DNA of 33,057 bases from Gracilaria caudata (GCA_030374735.1 JASCIV010000193.1:1-33057), one strand, 5' to 3'. Shown: positions 8,918 to 20,376, counted from the first letter of the stretch. Numbers and translations are program-made. The notes: generated by a model not told the origin, from the letters alone.

Positions 8918-10590
8918 TTTGCAGTCTTTTGCATTTTCTTTCTTATTCTACATCTCTTCAAAAGTGTCGATTTACAGACGAAAGCTCCTGGAAGGTGAGA
9001 CAGAACAGATTATGTAAGCGAAAAGATCAAACTATGAATGGCAACGAAGATCATCGCACACACAGATCGTGACGAGATCGATGTTGAGACAAGTCTCAGC
9101 AGCCCGCCACCAGCTCGAGCAATTCGCTTCGGAGTGTCTTGGCGATGTTCATGCATACTTAAGAGAGTACTACAATAAATATTCAACAAATAGCCTAGCA
9201 CACAAAACAACACCTTTCGTTGGTGAGCTTGTTTTTCTTTCCAGTTGGCAAATATTTTTGTTCATCATATAACAAGTCGTTAGGCGCCTGATCAGAGCCC
9301 ATTCCTCATAGTCTCACGTTCACTTTTGCCTTGTTGTATAGCACGCAACATTTCACGCAACGCCAGCAGCCTTTTTATGCTGTTTACCCTGAAAAGAATC
9401 CGTCTAATTGATCCGTCGTCTTGGCTCGGATAAATGATTCATTATTCGTGTATTCCCGTTTCCATCTGTTCTTACTGCTCAATCGATGAAAAGTTCACAC
9501 CCTGTCGTGGATACCACAGTTTCAATTGAGCCACGTAATGTTTATAAGCATTGACCGTGCCATCGTAATAATAATATTATCCGAAAGTTCCAAACACAAA
9601 TACCTATCATGCTGCGGCGATGTGCACTGCCGGTACATACCGAACACCTCAAAGCGCGTTACGTCCCTTCCAATTACGACAGCACTGTTCTGCTTCATAG
9701 AATCTCGAATTCGATAACCTTCCGCAAGTCGTCGGTGAAACAAATCTCGGGAGAACTGGGCCCTTCCGCGGGAAATGAATTGGGCACTTTGGACAGCGCA
9801 TATCGTTGTTGTGCGTCAATGCCGTTGTTATAAAAGTGTCAAGATACAACATCTTCCATAGCTGGGGTACTGCAATTTGGAACGAGAGAAGAAAGTCTGC
9901 GCAGTGAAAGGGAAGTTTTCGAAGTGAAATGCTTCGCGCGCAAATTCCTTGAGCAGTTTTTTATGAGTGTGGTGGGAACAGATACGCTACCCACTTTTGG
10001 TGTGCTATCCAATGTTACGCTCTATGTTGTCTCCAAACGTTCGTAACGTTTGGACATAAAGCTTCAGCACTGCTTCGAAGCGTATCGCCGATTGTAGGCA
10101 GTGTATGTGCGATACACGACTGATATGCCATATAGTGGTTGTGGTGCAGAGAATTTACTCCAGTCACGGGTAGCACTGTGTAAAGAATCGATACCTAAAG
10201 ATCCGAAAACTCATCCACAGCGTCGAAAACATTATGTTGCAACACTCACAGGAATATGTCAAGCAAATCTAAACAGCAGCAAACTCTTTGGCGACATATA
10301 CATCTGCTTTCACCGATGTGACGAATAATGTCCTCTCTGAGGAAAACAAACTATGGAGATGAGAAGTCTCTCCATCCTTAGCCAAGAAAGTAACAGTCTG
10401 TACGTTCTGCCTTGAGCGCTTTATTCCGTTCTTCTAGAGTTGGATGTACACATGGCCTAGTATGCCGGAGCGCTATCTCCCTTCCCTTGACTCGGGAACA
10501 AGAGAAGATAGCGTTCATACTTATTGACAGAGAAGCGAAAAAAGAAGATTTGTGGTTTGTTGAGGATAATAATATTATTATGAGGTCCCA
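8918..10590. other. non-coding interval between NB-ARC and Tudor-like genes
   Basis: No frame above about 75 codons and no domain signature. AATAAA at 9174-9179 could serve the NB-ARC mRNA, about 260 nt after its stop. On the other strand, AATAAA (read from TTTATT at 10420-10425) lies about 170 nt beyond the Tudor-like gene stop. A perfect 9-bp inverted repeat with a 3-nt loop sits at 10033-10053. AT-rich (AAT)n-like patches occur near 9565 and 10568. Confidence 0.5.
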
Positions 10591-11142
10591 CTAAGAGGAC
10601 GGAATGTACCTTGGTAGCGTGGCAGTTCTGTGCGGCACGACAAACTTTGGTGAAGAGCTTGGGTAGTCCGAGAGTTCTGAGATTAAATCCCCCATGCGGG
10701 AAAGCTTCTTCCGTCTGAAGGCCACGGGTCGTGAGGGGCGAATGCGTTGCCTCAGCAGCACCTTCGGCGAGCTTGAGGCAGCTTGTTTCGGTGACCGTTT
10801 GGAGCGAAGCAAACGAGCTCGAAAGCGCTTTCTTGGCGGCAGGGCCGGTGGAGTGTACGTGACCAAGTCCATCTTGAGTGAAGGCTTCTTTGTAGGAGAC
10901 GGGCTTGCGACAGGCAGCTTTTCTTTGGCCGGTCTTGGTGCGGGTGTTTTGGAAGGAAGGAGCCGATAGCGCTCCTTGCGAAGGTCTAGAGTCTCTTGCA
11001 CACCGTCGTCGTAGAGGATGACATGCAGTGCGTTGGGCAAGGAGCGTGCCACGACACCCTTGTAAAATACCTTGTCCATCGGCCAGTACACCTCTATGGG
11101 ACAGCCGACCATGACACCGGCAAGAGAATTCGGAGGACACAT
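10591..11142 (-). CDS. small basic protein with N-terminal Tudor-like domain
   Basis: 183 residues. Residues 12-63 match a Tudor/PWWP-like barrel of the kind found in algal, plant and protist chromatin proteins: a start like GCPIEVYWPMDKVFYKG, a valine-rich strand, then YDDG and LDLRKERYRLL. Such domains bind methylated lysine or arginine on histones. The remaining 120 residues are Pro/Lys/Arg/Ser rich and probably disordered. The length is short for a chromatin protein, so it may be an adaptor or a fragment. A poly(A) signal is present downstream on this strand. The first ATG (11142) gives 11 residues before the domain; a second ATG at residue 11 would also keep the domain. It diverges from the possible gene at 11497. 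Confidence 0.72.
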   Translation of the reverse strand: MCPPNSLAGVMVGCPIEVYWPMDKVFYKGVVARSLPNALHVILYDDGVQETLDLRKERYRLLPSKTPAPRPAKEKLPVASPSPTKKPSLKMDLVTYTPPALPPRKRFRARLLRSKRSPKQAASSSPKVLLRQRIRPSRPVAFRRKKLSRMGDLISELSDYPSSSPKFVVPHRTATLPRYIPSS

Positions 11143-11496
11143 GTGCCTGACGAGTATGAAGAGGTTGGGGTGGGAGAGACTAAGGAAGAGGGTGAAGTCA
11201 AAGACAAGCTGAACGGTGGAGGGAGGGCGAAGAGGCGGCGGCGGCGTTTGGGCACGGAATTATAAGCGCGCTCGCAATTTGAACTGCGCGCGCAATTATG
11301 TGTGGGACACAGCCGTCGGACCTCGTGGTGGGACGCACGAGGGAAGCGCTCATTGGGCGGCTTTCGACTTCCAATGCAACTGTGGCTGTGTCAGAGGGCG
11401 CGTGCCACGCGCGTGCAGAGCCGAAAGGGCGCCAAGACAAGCTGACATGCACAGACAGTGGACTTCCACAGTTTGTGCCATTGGCACGGTGCTTAC
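11143..11496. promoter_or_regulatory. divergent promoter interval
   Basis: A 354-bp gap between the Tudor-like gene ATG (minus) and the first ATG of the possible two-exon gene (plus). It includes a GC-rich stretch with GCGCGCGCAATT-type words (about 11265-11300) and an out-of-frame ATG at 11447. No TATA box is evident. Confidence 0.3.
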
Positions 11497-12136
11497 ATGC
11501 CTCTTCGTGCGAAAACGAACCCGCCTTCCACTTTTTCCCCCTCCCCCACGAAGTGCTCCGCCAAGGTCAGGAACATCCGGTGTGAGGGGTACCCAAGCTT
11601 CGGGGGGCTCTTCTTCCCTCCCACGGACAGTATACCGATACCTCCTGCAACTGCAGCCAACTTCACAACGGCCAATGCTTACTCTCCCTTTGCATCTGCC
11701 ACGGAAACGCATATCTTCGAACGTTTCCGTAAGTCGCTGATGGAGTTTTTCTTGTGGCACTTCCAGCAAGGTCGCCCTTTGACTCCAGTTTCTGTACTAT
11801 GCGATCTAGTCCATTCCTTCCAGAACGTGTGTTTTAGATTGGGTGCAGTTCCCTTCTGAGAAAGATGCTTCCGCCCCTCACCCAAGTCATCAGCACTTAC
11901 AGCATACGCCAGCTCGCAAGTTGCTCCGAAAAGCTCTTGCCTCGCCCTTGAACAAACGCGTCGTTTCGCCACTGAACAGCAGCAAAACAAATCGGTTCCG
12001 CCACTGTCCCCTTCGATGGCCCAAAGAGAAGGAACTTGCAGTGGCGACCGAAGCACGTCAGCAATCGCATAGTCTTATTCAATCAACTTTCTTGGCATGG
12101 AGGAATGTACGTGAGCAGCATGTGCTGGCTCTCTGA
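11497..12136 (+). CDS. possible two-exon gene, unknown product (190 residues)
   Basis: Two open stretches in different frames join if a 67-nt intron, 11771-11837, is removed (donor AAG|GTCGCC, acceptor TGTTTTAG). Exons 11497-11770 and 11838-12136 total 573 nt, an exact multiple of three. The predicted protein starts Pro/Ser rich, has a helical hydrophobic stretch (THIFERFRKSLMEFFLWHFQ) across the junction, a basic middle, and ends in an amphipathic helix with FLAWRNVRE. That last segment faintly resembles Sfi1-type centrin-binding repeats, but one copy is not diagnostic. No known domain is recognised. Support is the splice arithmetic and coding-like composition only; ATG 11497 is preceded by an out-of-frame ATG at 11447. 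Confidence 0.35.
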
Positions 12137-14750
12137 AGTTACGATACTGTAACATGTAAAGAAGCGCTTTTTGAACAGTTCAGGCGGCCGTTCGGCCCCA
12201 GCTTACATTTAATCGTTATGAGCTAAAATATCGCCCCGCCTCAACTTCAAATCCAGGAGGCCAAATCTTCACTACGACGCACACTGATTCGCCTCTGTTG
12301 CACAGTCGCACGTACGCCATCGTACAAGCGATGTGTATCATCTCGAAAGCCGTCTACGTTGTATCCTCTCCGGGACTTAGCCGCCGACAGCAGTTACCCC
12401 TTTCGAAAAGCTGCCTGTTCCGCCCCGAATTTCCTCATATGTATTATTGCACTCCCGCCAGTCCCAAGTCCTCTTCGTTACTAACGAGTTGAGAATATTT
12501 TTTCAAAGTTAGAATCTGAAGGTGGCCACTGCTTTTTGGTGATGTAACGATATTCTACGGTTCCAGAATATCAAATTTTCGCCTTTCCATATGATAGTCT
12601 TGTGTTCAACTGGACATTATGATGACAATTGATGACGTCATATGGTATGCTGAAACGGAGCAAACGATCGAAATTATGCCCAATATGTACAGATGCTTGA
12701 CATTTATTTTGGGCCCAACCTGACGTCAGGAGAGTAATCTCTCGATATGGAATATTCCAGACGATTGTCTGGATTGCCCATGGTGTAAAATGGTGGGGTA
12801 TGATAGACGGTGAGAGAGATGTGTCGTTGACGCACTTACTACCGTCGTCGTAGTACTTGAGCCTTGTTACGATAGCCTTTCCTTCTAGGCTTGTGGTCAG
12901 CTACCAACTTGCATCTATCCATTCTGCAATAAACACTGCTCAGCTTTGAGACCGTTGTCTGGCGACACCCCGCGACGCAGCCTCCGCCAGGGCCGCCAGT
13001 CCGTTGCACATTCAGCCCAATCCATGGCCGCCACTGTGCCTATCAGCTTCGTCGCGAAGATCAGCCTCTGCGGGAGGCCGAGGTGCACGATACGCTGATG
13101 GTCTCTTGTTCCTCTCGGAACCAGAGCGGCACTATAGTGACAGACATCGACATAATCGGTCAATTCTGGACCGCCGGGTTGGAGAACAGCGAGTGTTTGC
13201 TATAGCTACAGTATTTTGGGAACAAAGCGTCGATTTCTGTTGCTTATTCAAGCTATAGGGTACTCCATTCGGGTTCTAAAACCCTCGCTTTACCGTAAAA
13301 AGCTGAATATCTAGCGAATACTATTATGTCTGAGTCTCCCTGAGAACAACTTTTGAAAAAGAGCAAAGAGATTCTCGAAATTCAACCCAAGCAGTTCACA
13401 TGGGAGAGATTGAGCTTTGTGCTTCAAGAAATGATAGGTCTCACGTTATCAGCTTATGGCAGTCTTCTTTCTACCTGCCATCATTGTTTGAAATAGTCAT
13501 TCGGAGTTAGGTAGCAACTTCAAGATTTAGGTATCATTCTTATTGTGCTTTTATGCTTTTCCTGTTCCAAACGTTCGAAGACGAATGTTATCGCTATGCC
13601 GAGATGCAGGGGCCACCCAATAACTCAACCACAACTCATTATCCATGGCACTTGTTGTTCCCATTCCTCCTCACCCTTCTGCAAAAGACATCCCACGGTG
13701 CTCAAGAATCTTTGGAGCAAAAGTCTCTTCTGGGGTGGCATACTAAATAAAGCGAAAGGGACCGACAAGTCTCACCAAGTTGATTGACCCTGAGTCATGA
13801 CTTTCGAAAATAGAAATTCTTTTGGATGGCAGAATACATACCGGTCCCCATCCACCACTTACATTTATCTCTTTGACATTCAACCGTTGAAGCTGCCTGA
13901 TGACAAAGCAGCGAAAAGCAATGGAAAGGATTGGAATGGAATCTTTGGTTCGGGAATTTGATTGACAAATTCAAATCCTTCGCATACGATACCCTACAAC
14001 CAACACGGCACGAAGGACCTTCGACCTTTCGTGAAAGTCTTCAAACTGCTGTTCATGGGGAGCTAATCACAAGCCATTTGAAAGCTCCTGTTTCGATTTT
14101 TGAGTAAAAATAATTCATTCATACCATGCAATGTTAGTAAGGACTCCTGATTTGGATTGTAGTTTCTACTCCACTCATTTCTGTGCCAGAGAAAAGTTAT
14201 TATTTTCGCTGGGAACAGTGCACGAGTCAAAATCTTCATCGAGTTCTCGATACACCATCAATTCAGACGGATTTGAAGACGCAATGAAGAGAGATTTGAA
14301 GAACTGTACGACCGAATCCACGCACATTTTGCACTACGGTTCCCTACTAGGAAGATATTGAACAGTGTAGTTGGACTGCGGTGACGTGAACAAGGGTTGT
14401 CTCTCTTTCTGCAAAAGAGTTAGAAGAATCTGAGCTTATGAGCTCCTACACTAGTGGTAGATTTAGAGCAGTTGATGACAGAAATATATGGTTGCGTCGA
14501 GAGAAACTCAATAGCTGCGCTTTTATCAAAGTCGACAAATAATTTTTGCCACATCCAGCACCTGACTGGGTGCCGTCCATGGGACTATGAGAATTTGCTT
14601 CCAATTCGATGATAAAGATTTTGGGATTTTGAGTGATACAAGACAATGACACCTCGACAATATGAAGAAACATCATTTTTTTATCGACGGGTTGATGAAA
14701 CGATTTTTGCTTAGTTTACGGGAGTAAAAGTAGGCTTCCAGAAATTTGTG
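12137..14750. other. no gene recognised; two CRE-type palindromes
   Basis: All frames are short (82 codons or fewer) and show no domain. ATGACGTCAT (12632-12641) and CCTGACGTCAGG (12719-12730) are perfect palindromes 80 bp apart, both containing the TGACGTCA core bound by bZIP factors. The frames at 12915-13258 overlap on both strands and neither looks like a known protein. Confidence 0.4.
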
Positions 14751-15662
14751 CAAGAGAATGCGAGAAATATTCTCAATTTAAACGTTTTACAGGAAGATGC
14801 CGGAAATATTATGGCATATGATATTATTATTATACGTTATTTTCAATCGCCTCTTTCTACAGGATATTTGTTATTTTCAAACCAGTGACTATTTTGATCA
14901 ACGGACAAGTATAACCTCAAACACTTTATTTTGGGTTTCAAATATTTCTGAACTTAATCACAGTTTTTCTACTTTACAAACATAACCAGATGTGAAAGGA
15001 CTTGTCGAAGCTACCCTTCCCATTGAGTTCTCTTGAAATATAGGTGTAATTTAAAACACAGCTTTGACCAATCATGTTACACGATCAAAGTCAAAGAAAA
15101 TTGCCTTCAACAAAATCTAATTACGAACTACTGTAAAGCTTTTTGCAATGTGCTCTCAGAGTGCCAAAATCCGAAACTCTTTGTCATTTAATTCGAAAAA
15201 ATGTTCAAATGTTCGGCTGCACGCTTCTTAAAGCTATATCTTTTTGTTGGCAAAATCAGAAACTATATCATTCTACTATAGTTACGAAAAAGTGTTTTCT
15301 ATTCAAAAAATCAACACAAAAAGCATTCTACTTTACCATGAAAATTAAAAAATTAATACAAAAAGTTTTCAAACTTTGCCAAGCTGTACAATTAACACAT
15401 AAAAAACATTCGTAACAGAAAAAGTAAAAATATTCAAATATTTGTTTACGCAAAACGAACAAAAATTTTTTGAAACACTCAATGCAATTTAAAAGCTTAT
15501 AGTATTTAAAAATAAATAAAAAGCGCTTTTTATGCCAAAATTGAAAAAAAGTAATTTTTGTCCAAATTAATCTAATAACAGAAGTATTAAAAACTCCAAA
15601 GGAATCATTTTAGGCAGCTAGAAATTTAACAGGATGTAAACTTAAAAGAAAAGTGAAAAAAT
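14751..15662. repeat. AT-rich island with imperfect ~86-bp repeat
   Basis: This stretch is markedly richer in A and T than its neighbours, with many A-runs. Words around CAAAATC-GAAACT...CATT...CGAAAAA-TGTT recur from 15165 to 15251, an offset of about 86 bp, indicating an old tandem duplication. A 90-codon frame (15143-15415) is Lys/Phe/Ser rich without a domain. It could be an old transposon, or organelle- or plasmid-derived DNA; no organelle gene is recognisable. Confidence 0.4.
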
Positions 15663-16380
15663 ATTCAAAATCCCACTGGAAAATTGGACAAAGCTTTAGT
15701 GCACTGCGTGCAAGGCAATGACGACAAAAACGTTCGAAAGCTTCCCCTCAAAAGACAGCCGAGCGAACAAAGCACTCTCTTGAAAGATGCTACTAGCCGG
15801 GTGTAAACCGTAAACCAACCGTCAGGACGGGGCGATAAGAGCGTAGAACTAAAAAGCGGTAAACTGGAATAATCCTCCGATAAGGCAAATACGTCCACCA
15901 ATGTGGTGGAGCGCCGGCCTGTCTGTAGGACGGGTCGCACGATTGCGGCTATGCCACAAGTGTGGGGAAAAATGGGGTAAGTGAGAAAACTATCGAGAGA
16001 TCTGGTGAATACCCCTGTACGAAGGTAAACGTAATAGAATAGGTAGTTTATTCCCAGTATTGGGCTTTGAGTGACGCATGGCGGCTGAGCTTCCGTGTGC
16101 ATCAGAGATCTTTCTCAGTGGAGGTGAAAACTGGCGATATAAGCAAGAATTCAGGACCTGGAACCCTGGTTGGGGCGGTTTACTGGGTGCGCCCGCTAAA
16201 ACGCCGGTGCGCAAAGTTGTACTGTGTCACACGCGTACCATACGTGTGCACATTACAGCGCCGCAAAGTTGGCAATTGATAAGCCCAAAATATCCGCAAA
16301 AGGCGGCCAACCTCCGGAACCATCCGTGACACACGTGTCCATCCCGCCTGTGAAGCATACTACTAGTTGTAATAGTGCAG
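15663..16380. other. repeat-like non-coding stretch
   Basis: Composition returns sharply to that of the flanking regions after the AT-rich island. TTCCCAGTATTGGGCTTTGA (about 16050-16069) resembles, in reverse orientation, the GCAAAACCCAG..TGGGAG start of the LTR modules at 20110 and 31949. ATATAAGC at 16137-16144 is a TATA-like site. The 145-codon frame on the minus strand (15665-16102) shows no domain. This is probably an older retroelement fragment; borders are not defined. Confidence 0.3.
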
Positions 16381-16389
16381 TAGCCGGGA

Positions 16390-16445
16390 AGCGGGGAAAA
16401 ATCACTAAGTAGTGGTAATCTCTTCCTGAGGGCGTTGCACCAACG
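16390..16445 (+). mobile_element. decayed 5'-end fragment of the poly(A)-tailed element family
   Basis: It contains GAAAAATCACTAAGTAGTGG, whose stem CACTA-AG-TAGTG (16403-16414) matches CGCTA-AG-TAGCG at 21580-21591 with a compensating pair change. It is followed by TCTTCCTGAG.GCG..G.ACC, which aligns with the sequence after the hairpin at 21606-21630. No coding part or tail follows. Confidence 0.4.
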
Positions 16446-18118
16446 AAGGTCTTAATGTTTCCTTTGTTTTCATGAAATATTAATTGAAATAAAAATTTCT
16501 TTCGACATCTAAAGGTATAAATCATTAGCAATTAATCGCTACTAACTCATTTCTGAAAACTTGATGATATTAGAAGATATAAAATTTTAAATCTGGAACA
16601 ATATTTTTTCAAACAAACTTTCAGAGTAACAAAACGCGTTTAATTGGGAATTAATTTTGTAGCCTTTCGTCGAATTTCTCTAAAATAGGAGCCTGGTCCT
16701 ATATCTTCTTTACATTTTAATTTGCACCATTATATAGCTACCTGAAACAGATTTTCTAAGTTTAAGAGGATTTAAAAGCTAAAAGCTCGTGTATAGTTTT
16801 GTTTTTGATTTGCTGTTCAATATTAACAAGTCTGTATTACTCTAAATAAAACGTTGTGAAGGTTTGAAGTATTCAGAAGTCAATGGTAATCCAATTTCTG
16901 TTAGAGATGGGACTTTCAAGGCCTGAATTTTGAACACCATAGCAAAGACAAAAGCCTTAGAAAGCCAACCTCGGAAACCTCTGCGAAATCGTTAACCAAT
17001 GAGGCAAGAGTCCTTTGATCTTGCCTGTTTTACAATGTTGAGGAGTACGCCAGAACAGAAGAAAGCTGCAAAATATTTTTGACCTCAAATTCAATGGAAA
17101 ATTCAGCTTCATCCATATACCATCTTGGCGATGCTGAAATACAGTAAATACGTTTTAATACCTTGCAGATATACGTTGAAGGGGGTAAGACCTTTCAAAG
17201 CCTCGGAGAATCGGATGACGCAACAACTGAAACGTTGAAGACTATCATGCAGTTTACAATGCCAATGTTTGCGTCGAAATTTTGATATAACTCGAAATTT
17301 TTGTATCACTTAACAAACGGATAACTCCATTAGCATTCTTGTTTCAACTTCCGAATTGATGTTCAACCTCTCTAAAGTGCATTTTCTCCGACTTTTTCGT
17401 TTTCCGCATCGCGTTTTGCGGGATGTAATACCGCTACCAGCCGGCATGGAACCACTATAGGTTGGCAGAGCATTGCTGGAATTTAGATATTTATTTAGAT
17501 AGTTTTCACTTAGTGTAGGGCGTTTACTATACTTTAGACTGGCTCGGCCTAGGGCCTTCGCCACAAAATAAAGCTTCCCAACCAAGGGGTTCCTCACTCC
17601 ACTATAGTTGGTATTAATATGAAAGCTTCAAAGCTTCCGCTGTAGTGCAATGGAGGACCCCTCGAGGGGTCGTGCGGATGGGTGCATAGAGTGGTGGATG
17701 GTGCACAGCTGGTGTGCAGGCTTCATTGCTGGTTCCAACCTGTAGGGTTGTCATTGCTATAGTTGTGCTCTTGTGGCACCCCCCTTAGTAGGTAGATTGT
17801 TTGCTTGCCAGCTAAACGTGGCTGCGGACCCCGGAGGTGCACTTAGGCATCTCCCGGCGGGCAGAGCTGACGATGGTAAACTTCAAATACACCCTAGCTT
17901 CTTCTTCACCCGTTAGTTTCCATTTGGGTCGTTCTTCCGTCACTACCGGTTCTCCACGCTATCTCGTGGCCCGTTGCTAGCGCCCGTCGCACGCTCCATA
18001 GTCCCTGCCTGGGTACTGCGCAGATCTTTCCCTTTGTCGAGCAGAGTATACTGTTGTCGCTACTCCGTGTAGCAGTTGTACTACAGTATCGTTCACCTCC
18101 TATGAGCTGTGTCGGCCG
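16446..18118. other. no gene recognised; palindrome
   Basis: AT-rich to about 17300, then mixed. A 95-codon Lys/Arg-rich frame on the minus strand (17310-17597) has no recognisable domain and weak support. GACCCCTCGAGGGGTC at 17656-17671 is a perfect 16-bp palindrome. Nothing else is supported. Confidence 0.35.
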
Positions 18119-18152
18119 CCCCCCCCCACACCCCCCCCCCCCCCCCCCCCCC
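18119..18152. repeat. poly(C) tract
   Basis: Nine C, then ACA, then 22 C (18131-18152), followed by ACGGGGG. It is a G-quadruplex-capable tract on the minus strand and also a place where assembly length may be wrong. Confidence 0.9.
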
Positions 18153-19259
18153 ACGGGGGAACATTTGCGCGGTACATGTTGGGTCTATGTCTGAGTTTGT
18201 GGTTCACTTTCATGTTTTGTGCCTGATATTAGCATGATTCTGATACGTGCCGTATTCATGTTCTATCTATATAGTGTGAATATCCTATATATGTTGGAGA
18301 TATGTACGTTCTTGACACATGACATGCACATAACAGACAGTGCCAGTCTCAAAGAACTTTTTGATTCTGCGTTACATCGACAAACATTAGTCATGCACTA
18401 GGAATGCATGCGATGTAGACGTGACACGTACACGACACAGATACGAGAGTGTGCCAAACCAAGCATGCGTCAGACATTTGAACCCCATACCAGACATAGC
18501 GCATACATACACCGCCCAAATATTTGCTTGGGCCCCTGTGTCCAGAATATGATCACCCTTGCCGCGATCAGTTTCAACGTCTGTTACCTCGCCGTTTTCC
18601 TCCGGTTTTCACTTTTTACTTGCCTCTGTACAAGGTTCGCTCTCGTTATCCTTCTTGGTCTACCGCTCTCGGGCAAATTTTCTCTTATATCCCCACTCCT
18701 GCGAATACTCTTTCCCCATCTTTGGGTTTCTTTCGTGGTCTACCTCCAGTGCTCCGTGTCCGTACGGACACACAGCACTCACCAGTACGTGGGATATCGC
18801 ACACTCCTGTCTGAACATGCACACATATCATGGATATCTTTGTAGTTCAATACCCGAAAAAGGGAAAACACAAAAGGGTGTCCGAATTCCTCCTCTGCCG
18901 GATGGCAGGACGGCGGAAAGAGACCTCGAGAACCCCAAGAAACGTGGGCGTAACTCCACATGAGTATTCAGTATATACCGACGAGGTTGATAGAACGGTA
19001 GGTAAGCCTCCCGAGAAGGGGAACCAGTAACTGGAACGCGGCACGTGGCGCAATTGCGACACAGAGAATCCGGTGACGGACAAAGAGAAAAAGCAGAAAA
19101 CCAACGCGGAAATAATGGTACTCAAACCAGAGATGACGGTGCTCAAACCATAGTGAGAATCAACCCAATACAGGGGTCGCAGAATGACCAGTGTGGTTAG
19201 TAGAAAGACAAGAGAAAAGCAAACATATACATATGAACCAACAATGGCTTTGCCGCTGA
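18153..19259. other. no gene recognised; upstream part of module C possible
   Basis: Frames reach 152 codons (18847-19305, minus) but overlap others on both strands and show no domain. The stretch after about 19000 may already be LTR sequence of the module whose TATA-like site is at 19287, but the left border could not be set. Confidence 0.3.
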
Positions 19260-19451
19260 AGGCTCCTCCTAGACGAATCAGGTGGGATAAATACACCGTA
19301 GCCACGGAGACTTACTCTGCGAAGTGTCGGAGTCGTCTCGTGGGTGATTATAGTCAGAGTCGCACACTGGTTACCTTTCATGAGGCGTCACGATGATGCC
19401 TGCACCATCGCCTAAGTACTACTGTGTTCAGTCCCCGAAGGGTTACTTAAA
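19260..19451 (+). mobile_element. LTR/PBS module C (decayed, oldest of three)
   Basis: Aligned with modules A and B: a TATA-like ATAAAT (19287-19292) after GGTGGG, a PBS-like TATAGTCAGAG (about 19349-19359), GGTTACCTTTCATG, then the hairpin CGATG...CATCG (19391-19410). Order and spacing match the other two modules, while the primary sequence has diverged. The left border is not defined. Confidence 0.5.
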
Positions 19452-20109
19452 ATGTCAAAGAAATATCTAAGCCGCACCTCACTGTGGACCTCCCAATCAT
19501 GGGCCATCACAGCATTGCTGAAAAACGAAGTGGGTATTTCTAGATATTTTTTAAAATGTTCCACAGCCGTGGTCACATATCCATTTGTTCACATATGCCA
19601 AAATCCAATCCTGTATAACACGTCATCGTACAGATCATAACTTGAAAAACTCTTTCGACGAATATTGGCAAGAGTACAGTAGTCTGTGTAATCAGTATGC
19701 ATATGCGCACGGACAAGTGGCACAGTCTTCGGGAATACAAGGGCTATTGGCACTGTTGTGGGTTCTTAATGCCAAAACTAGATCGCACAGATTCTACATG
19801 GGCTTTGAAGAGTAGAATTGATTACCAGAAGTCAGTTCTTAATACCAAAGATCTTCAATCGATCGCAGGCCAATTTCGAAGGGTACAATAAGGTCCACAA
19901 TCTGCAGCTGACATTATCAGCCAAGTTTCAACTTCTACTGTTGTGCTTCAAACAGAGACTCAAGTTGTGAGCTCTGAGGGTGATAAAGGACCAAGCACAG
20001 CCCTTGGAATATGAGAACTGACTACTGCAGTAGATTCGAGCGACGCCTTGACAGTTCAACTCAATGATCTTCGTTGAAGATGGGAAAACGCCTTAGCTAA
20101 TATGCAACA
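19452..20109 (+). pseudogene. decayed gag-like frame of module C
   Basis: A coding-like but broken stretch. It starts at ATG 19452, shifts frame near 19640 and 19800, then runs in one frame to 20109 with only a few stops. Pieces such as FDEYWQEYSSLCNQYAYAHG and DALTVQLNDLR read like Gag helices. It ends abruptly where module A starts, which suggests insertion of A into C. No catalytic domain is present; assignment to gag rests on its position after PBS and hairpin. Confidence 0.4.
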
Positions 20110-20376
20110 TGTTGCGCAAAACCCAGCAATGGGAGTCACACACACGGCAGCAGACCCGACGGAGGGTAAGGGTGTGTATTAAGCCCACGCGGCAAACTTC
20201 TATACAGATACGAAGTAATACCAGACACTGGTATAGCAGACACTTACAAGATAAAAACAGTCCGAAGACACACAGCAGTGTAGAGTCAGTATATCTGATT
20301 GATCCCCCGTGGGTGATATAAACGAAACCGTACTCGGTGACCCTCCGGAAGAAGTTGTGCACGTCGCGAAGGCGAA
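20110..20376 (+). mobile_element. LTR of module A
   Basis: Begins TGTTGCGCAAAACCCAGC, aligned with TGTGGTGCAAAACCCAGC at 31949. The two copies share most of the next 250 bp, apart from an extra ~265 bp in B. TATAAA is at 20317-20322. The right edge is set only by the PBS that follows and does not show the usual terminal CA. Confidence 0.6.

Noticed and set aside
10457..11140. 227-codon minus-strand frame overlapping the Tudor-like gene
   Set aside because: Longer than the Tudor-like frame but in another register. It has no domain and low-complexity composition, whereas the alternative frame carries a recognisable Tudor-like domain and ends cleanly.
11216..11740. 174-codon + frame
   Set aside because: Low-complexity Gly/Arg/Pro composition, overlaps the candidate exon in another frame and lacks any domain.
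15665..16102. 145-codon minus-strand frame
   Set aside because: No domain, and it overlaps a repeat-like stretch with similarity to LTR ends.
18408..19305. Overlapping frames of 134-152 codons on both strands
   Set aside because: Several mutually overlapping frames of similar length, none with domain features; expected by chance at this composition.
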